A stretch of DNA of 64,000 nucleotides from Pseudomonas sp. MWU16-30317 (GTDB lineage: Bacteria; Pseudomonadota; Gammaproteobacteria; Pseudomonadales; Pseudomonadaceae). A program made the translations under genes and the position numbers. Positions 62,081-64,000 of the stretch are shown one piece after another. The stretch's first letter is position 1, and each line of letters begins with the position of its first letter. The notes under the pieces were generated by a model. The model did not search any database. It was not told the DNA's origin and was given only the letters and a program-made list of their open reading frames with translations. Where the stretch lies: assembly GCF_020515695.1 (NCBI RefSeq), contig NZ_JAIWJA010000002.1, positions 124,001 through 188,000 on the forward strand, written 5' to 3'.

Positions 62081-63082
62081 TTAGCGGCGCTTTAGCTGAT
62101 CGGTCAGCTGAGTCGGCAGGCCTTTAATGATCAAGGTGCCGGCCTCTTCGTCATATTCGATCTTGGAGCCCAGCAAGTGGGCTTCGAAACTGATCGACAA
62201 GCCCTCTGCGCGGCCGGTGAAGCGCCGGAATTGATTGAGCGTACGCTTGTCCGCCGGGATCTCCGGTGACAGCCCGTAGTCCTTGTTGCGGATGTGATCG
62301 TAGAAGGCCCGCGGACGCTCCTCGTCGATCAGCCCGGAAAGCTCTTCCAGGGCCATCGGTTCGCCCATTTTCGATTGGCTGCTGGCGTAATCCACCAGGG
62401 CTTGGGTTTTCTCTCGGGCGTCTTCCTCGGGCAGGTCCTCGCTCTCGACGAAATCGCTGAAGGCCTTGAGCAGGGTGCGGGTTTCGCCCGGCCCGTCGAC
62501 GCCTTCCTGGCAGCCGATGAAGTCGCGGAAGTACTCCGACACCTTTTTGCCGTTCTTGCCTTTGATGAACGAGATGTACTGCTTGGACTGCTTGTTGTTC
62601 TGCCATTCGGACAGATTGACCCGTGCCGCCAGGTGCAGCTGCCCCAGGTCCAGGTGCCGCGAAGGGGTGACGTCGAGCGCGTCGTTCACGGCAACGCCCT
62701 CACTGTGGTGCAGCAGGGCGATGGCCAGGTAGTCGGTCATGCCTTGCTGGTAGTGGGCAAAGACCACGTGGCCGCCGGTGGAGAGGTTGGATTCCTCCAT
62801 CAGTTTTTGCAGGTGCTCGACGGCGGTGCGGGTGAACCCGGTGAAGTCCTTGTCGCTGTCGAGGTATTCCTTGAGCCAGCCGCTGAATGGATGCGCGCCG
62901 GATTCGGCGTGGAAAAATCCCCAGGCCTTGCCCTGCTTGGCGTTATAGCTTTCGTTAAGATCGGCGAGCATGTGCTCGATGGCTTGCGAGGCCTGCAGCT
63001 CGGTGTCGCGGGCATGGAGCACAGCGGGGCTGCCGTCGGGTTTCTTGTCGATCAGGTGGACGATGCAATGACGGATCGGCAT
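62081..63082 (-). CDS. ndpA: Nucleoid-associated protein NdpA (YejK family)
   Basis: 333 residues, close to E. coli YejK (335). Signatures: [17 protein letters not shown] at the start, [25 protein letters not shown] in the middle, and [25 protein letters not shown] near the end. NdpA binds the nucleoid; its action is not fully known. The ATG at 63082 gives the family N-terminus; a frame 52 codons longer upstream is not supported. Confidence 0.93.
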   Translation of the reverse strand: MPIRHCIVHLIDKKPDGSPAVLHARDTELQASQAIEHMLADLNESYNAKQGKAWGFFHAESGAHPFSGWLKEYLDSDKDFTGFTRTAVEHLQKLMEESNLSTGGHVVFAHYQQGMTDYLAIALLHHSEGVAVNDALDVTPSRHLDLGQLHLAARVNLSEWQNNKQSKQYISFIKGKNGKKVSEYFRDFIGCQEGVDGPGETRTLLKAFSDFVESEDLPEEDAREKTQALVDYASSQSKMGEPMALEELSGLIDEERPRAFYDHIRNKDYGLSPEIPADKRTLNQFRRFTGRAEGLSISFEAHLLGSKIEYDEEAGTLIIKGLPTQLTDQLKRR

Positions 63083-63512
63083 AGGCTTCTCGGCTGATGA
63101 AAAGGGTGCCAGCGTAGCGGGGCGGGCGCTCGCTGCAAAGTCGCCAAGTGTAGCGCAATGGGGAGTGAGACGGTCCATGACCGCCCGGCAATAGGGCCCG
63201 GAGCGACACTTTTGGATGTTTTTTGGCCAAATGATCAATAAACCTGACTATTTGCGCCATCAGTGGCGGATATTTATCCGTTGCTGTGCTAGTTTTGCCC
63301 GGTCTTGCGCCCTGTTCGGTATCGAACATCGACTGAGCGGCGCGCATCACTCGCAGCTAACTGCTGTCAGGTCGAACCAAACGCCGATTTGCGTATCTAC
63401 AGTTGCGATTGGCGTGGCATCAATACCCTTGCCAGGCCCCTGCCGGGTCTGGTCCGACGACCGACATTGCACACTGCAATCCAAATGAATTTGATAGGGA
63501 AGGAACACCACC
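63083..63512. other. Intergenic region between divergent ndpA and HU genes
   Basis: 430 nt holding both divergent promoters. AT-rich patches near 63215-63290 fit a promoter for the HU gene (long leader) and for ndpA. No gene is recognised. Confidence 0.4.
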
Positions 63513-63794
63513 ATGGCATTAACCAAAGACCAACTGATCGCCGACATTGCTGAAGCCATCGACGCGCCTAAAACCACCGCGCGCAATGCTCTCGAGCAAC
63601 TGGGCCAAATCGTTGCTGATCAGTTGGAAAATGGCAGCGAGATCACTCTGCCTGGTATCGGCAAACTGAAAATCACCGAGCGTCCAGCTCGCACTGGCCG
63701 CAACCCTTCGACTGGCGCTGCCATCGAAATCGCTGCCAAGAAGGTCGTCAAGTTCGTGCCAGCCAAAGTGCTGACCGACTCTGTTAACAAGTAA
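63513..63794 (+). CDS. HU family DNA-binding protein
   Basis: 93 residues with the full HU fold: MALTKDQLIADIAEAIDA, GSEITLPGIGKLKITERPARTGRNPSTG (the DNA-grasping arm with RPARTGRNP) and AIEIAAKKVVKFVPAKVLTD. It bends and packages DNA. GGAAGG lies upstream of the ATG. Whether it is HupA, HupB or HupN cannot be settled by sight. Confidence 0.93.
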   Translation: MALTKDQLIADIAEAIDAPKTTARNALEQLGQIVADQLENGSEITLPGIGKLKITERPARTGRNPSTGAAIEIAAKKVVKFVPAKVLTDSVNK

Positions 63795-63815
63795 TTGTAA
63801 ACAGGCTTTCAGAGA

Positions 63816-63848
63816 CCGCGCCGTGGGGTGACCCCGGCGCGGTTTTTT
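63816..63848 (+). terminator. Rho-independent terminator of the HU gene
   Basis: ccgcgcc, loop, ggcgcgg, then six T, 22 nt after the stop codon. Confidence 0.88.
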
Positions 63849-63872
63849 ATTGTCTGGTGAAAAGATCAAAAG

Positions 63873-64000
63873 CTTCGCGGGCAAGCCTTGCTCCTACAGG
63901 CGCACGACTCTGGATCGGCAAAACCCTGTGGGAGCCACCCTTGCTCCACAGGCGTACGACTCTGGATCGGCAAAACCCTGTGGGAGCGAGGCTTGCCCGC
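63873..64000. repeat. Tandem REP array at the window end
   Basis: A cttcgcgggcaagccttgctcctacagg copy is followed by two direct repeats of a unit containing acgactctggatcggcaaaaccctgtgggag (from about 63901 and 63953). The last copy runs to the window edge. Confidence 0.85.

Overview
The window is a high-GC Gammaproteobacterial chromosome segment that almost certainly comes from Pseudomonas, most likely the P. fluorescens/P. syringae side of the genus. The evidence is a complete alginate cluster in the genus order (algD-8-44-K-E-G-X-L-I-J-F-A), an aapJQMP amino-acid ABC operon, ndpA, rhlB and DUF3509, and about ten copies of the Pseudomonas REP palindrome with the core tgtgggagcaaggcttgcccgcgaa. 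No rRNA, tRNA, CRISPR array, integrase or intact insertion sequence was seen.

Layout. 1-1.6 kb: psiE, a DUF3509 gene and an HPF/RaiA-family gene. 1.7-8.1 kb: iron acquisition, with the ferric-citrate receptor and its surface-signalling pair (fecA, fecR, fecI, minus strand) divergent from a three-gene PepSY/DUF3649/DUF3325 unit. Fur-box-like sites lie in the shared promoter region. 8.1-14.2 kb: a tightly coupled minus-strand operon of three SPFH (HflK/HflC-like) membrane proteins and a heavy-metal P-type ATPase, two of them with histidine-rich N-termini. 14.4-17.9 kb: an AraC regulator divergent from an EamA exporter, then dacB. 17.9-20.7 kb: AT-rich DNA with two related, partly decayed RHS-core orphans on either side of a 2-hydroxyacid dehydrogenase. 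20.7-26.7 kb: a LysR regulator divergent from an AaeAB-like efflux operon. 26.7-28.6 kb: a MITE-like inverted-repeat element, an SDR gene, a candidate Rsm-type small RNA, a hexanucleotide tandem repeat and the terminator of the alginate operon. 28.6-45.7 kb: the alginate operon on the minus strand, with a candidate AlgU promoter about 490 nt before algD.

46-64 kb holds housekeeping and accessory genes: yaaA, a divergent polysaccharide deacetylase that lacks two metal ligands, a PIN-PhoH ATPase, moaC-moaD-moaE, rhlB, an esterase, aapJQMP, a CynX-type MFS transporter, an NTF2-like gene, a GIY-YIG gene, a GST-like gene, ndpA and an HU gene.

The most unusual features are the SPFH/P-type ATPase operon, the minus-strand RNA candidate with three consecutive GGA-loop hairpins before a terminator, the paired RHS orphans that share a C-terminal domain, and two genes whose 3' ends have been extended through REP pairs. 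All family assignments rest on motifs read by eye; no database search was run.
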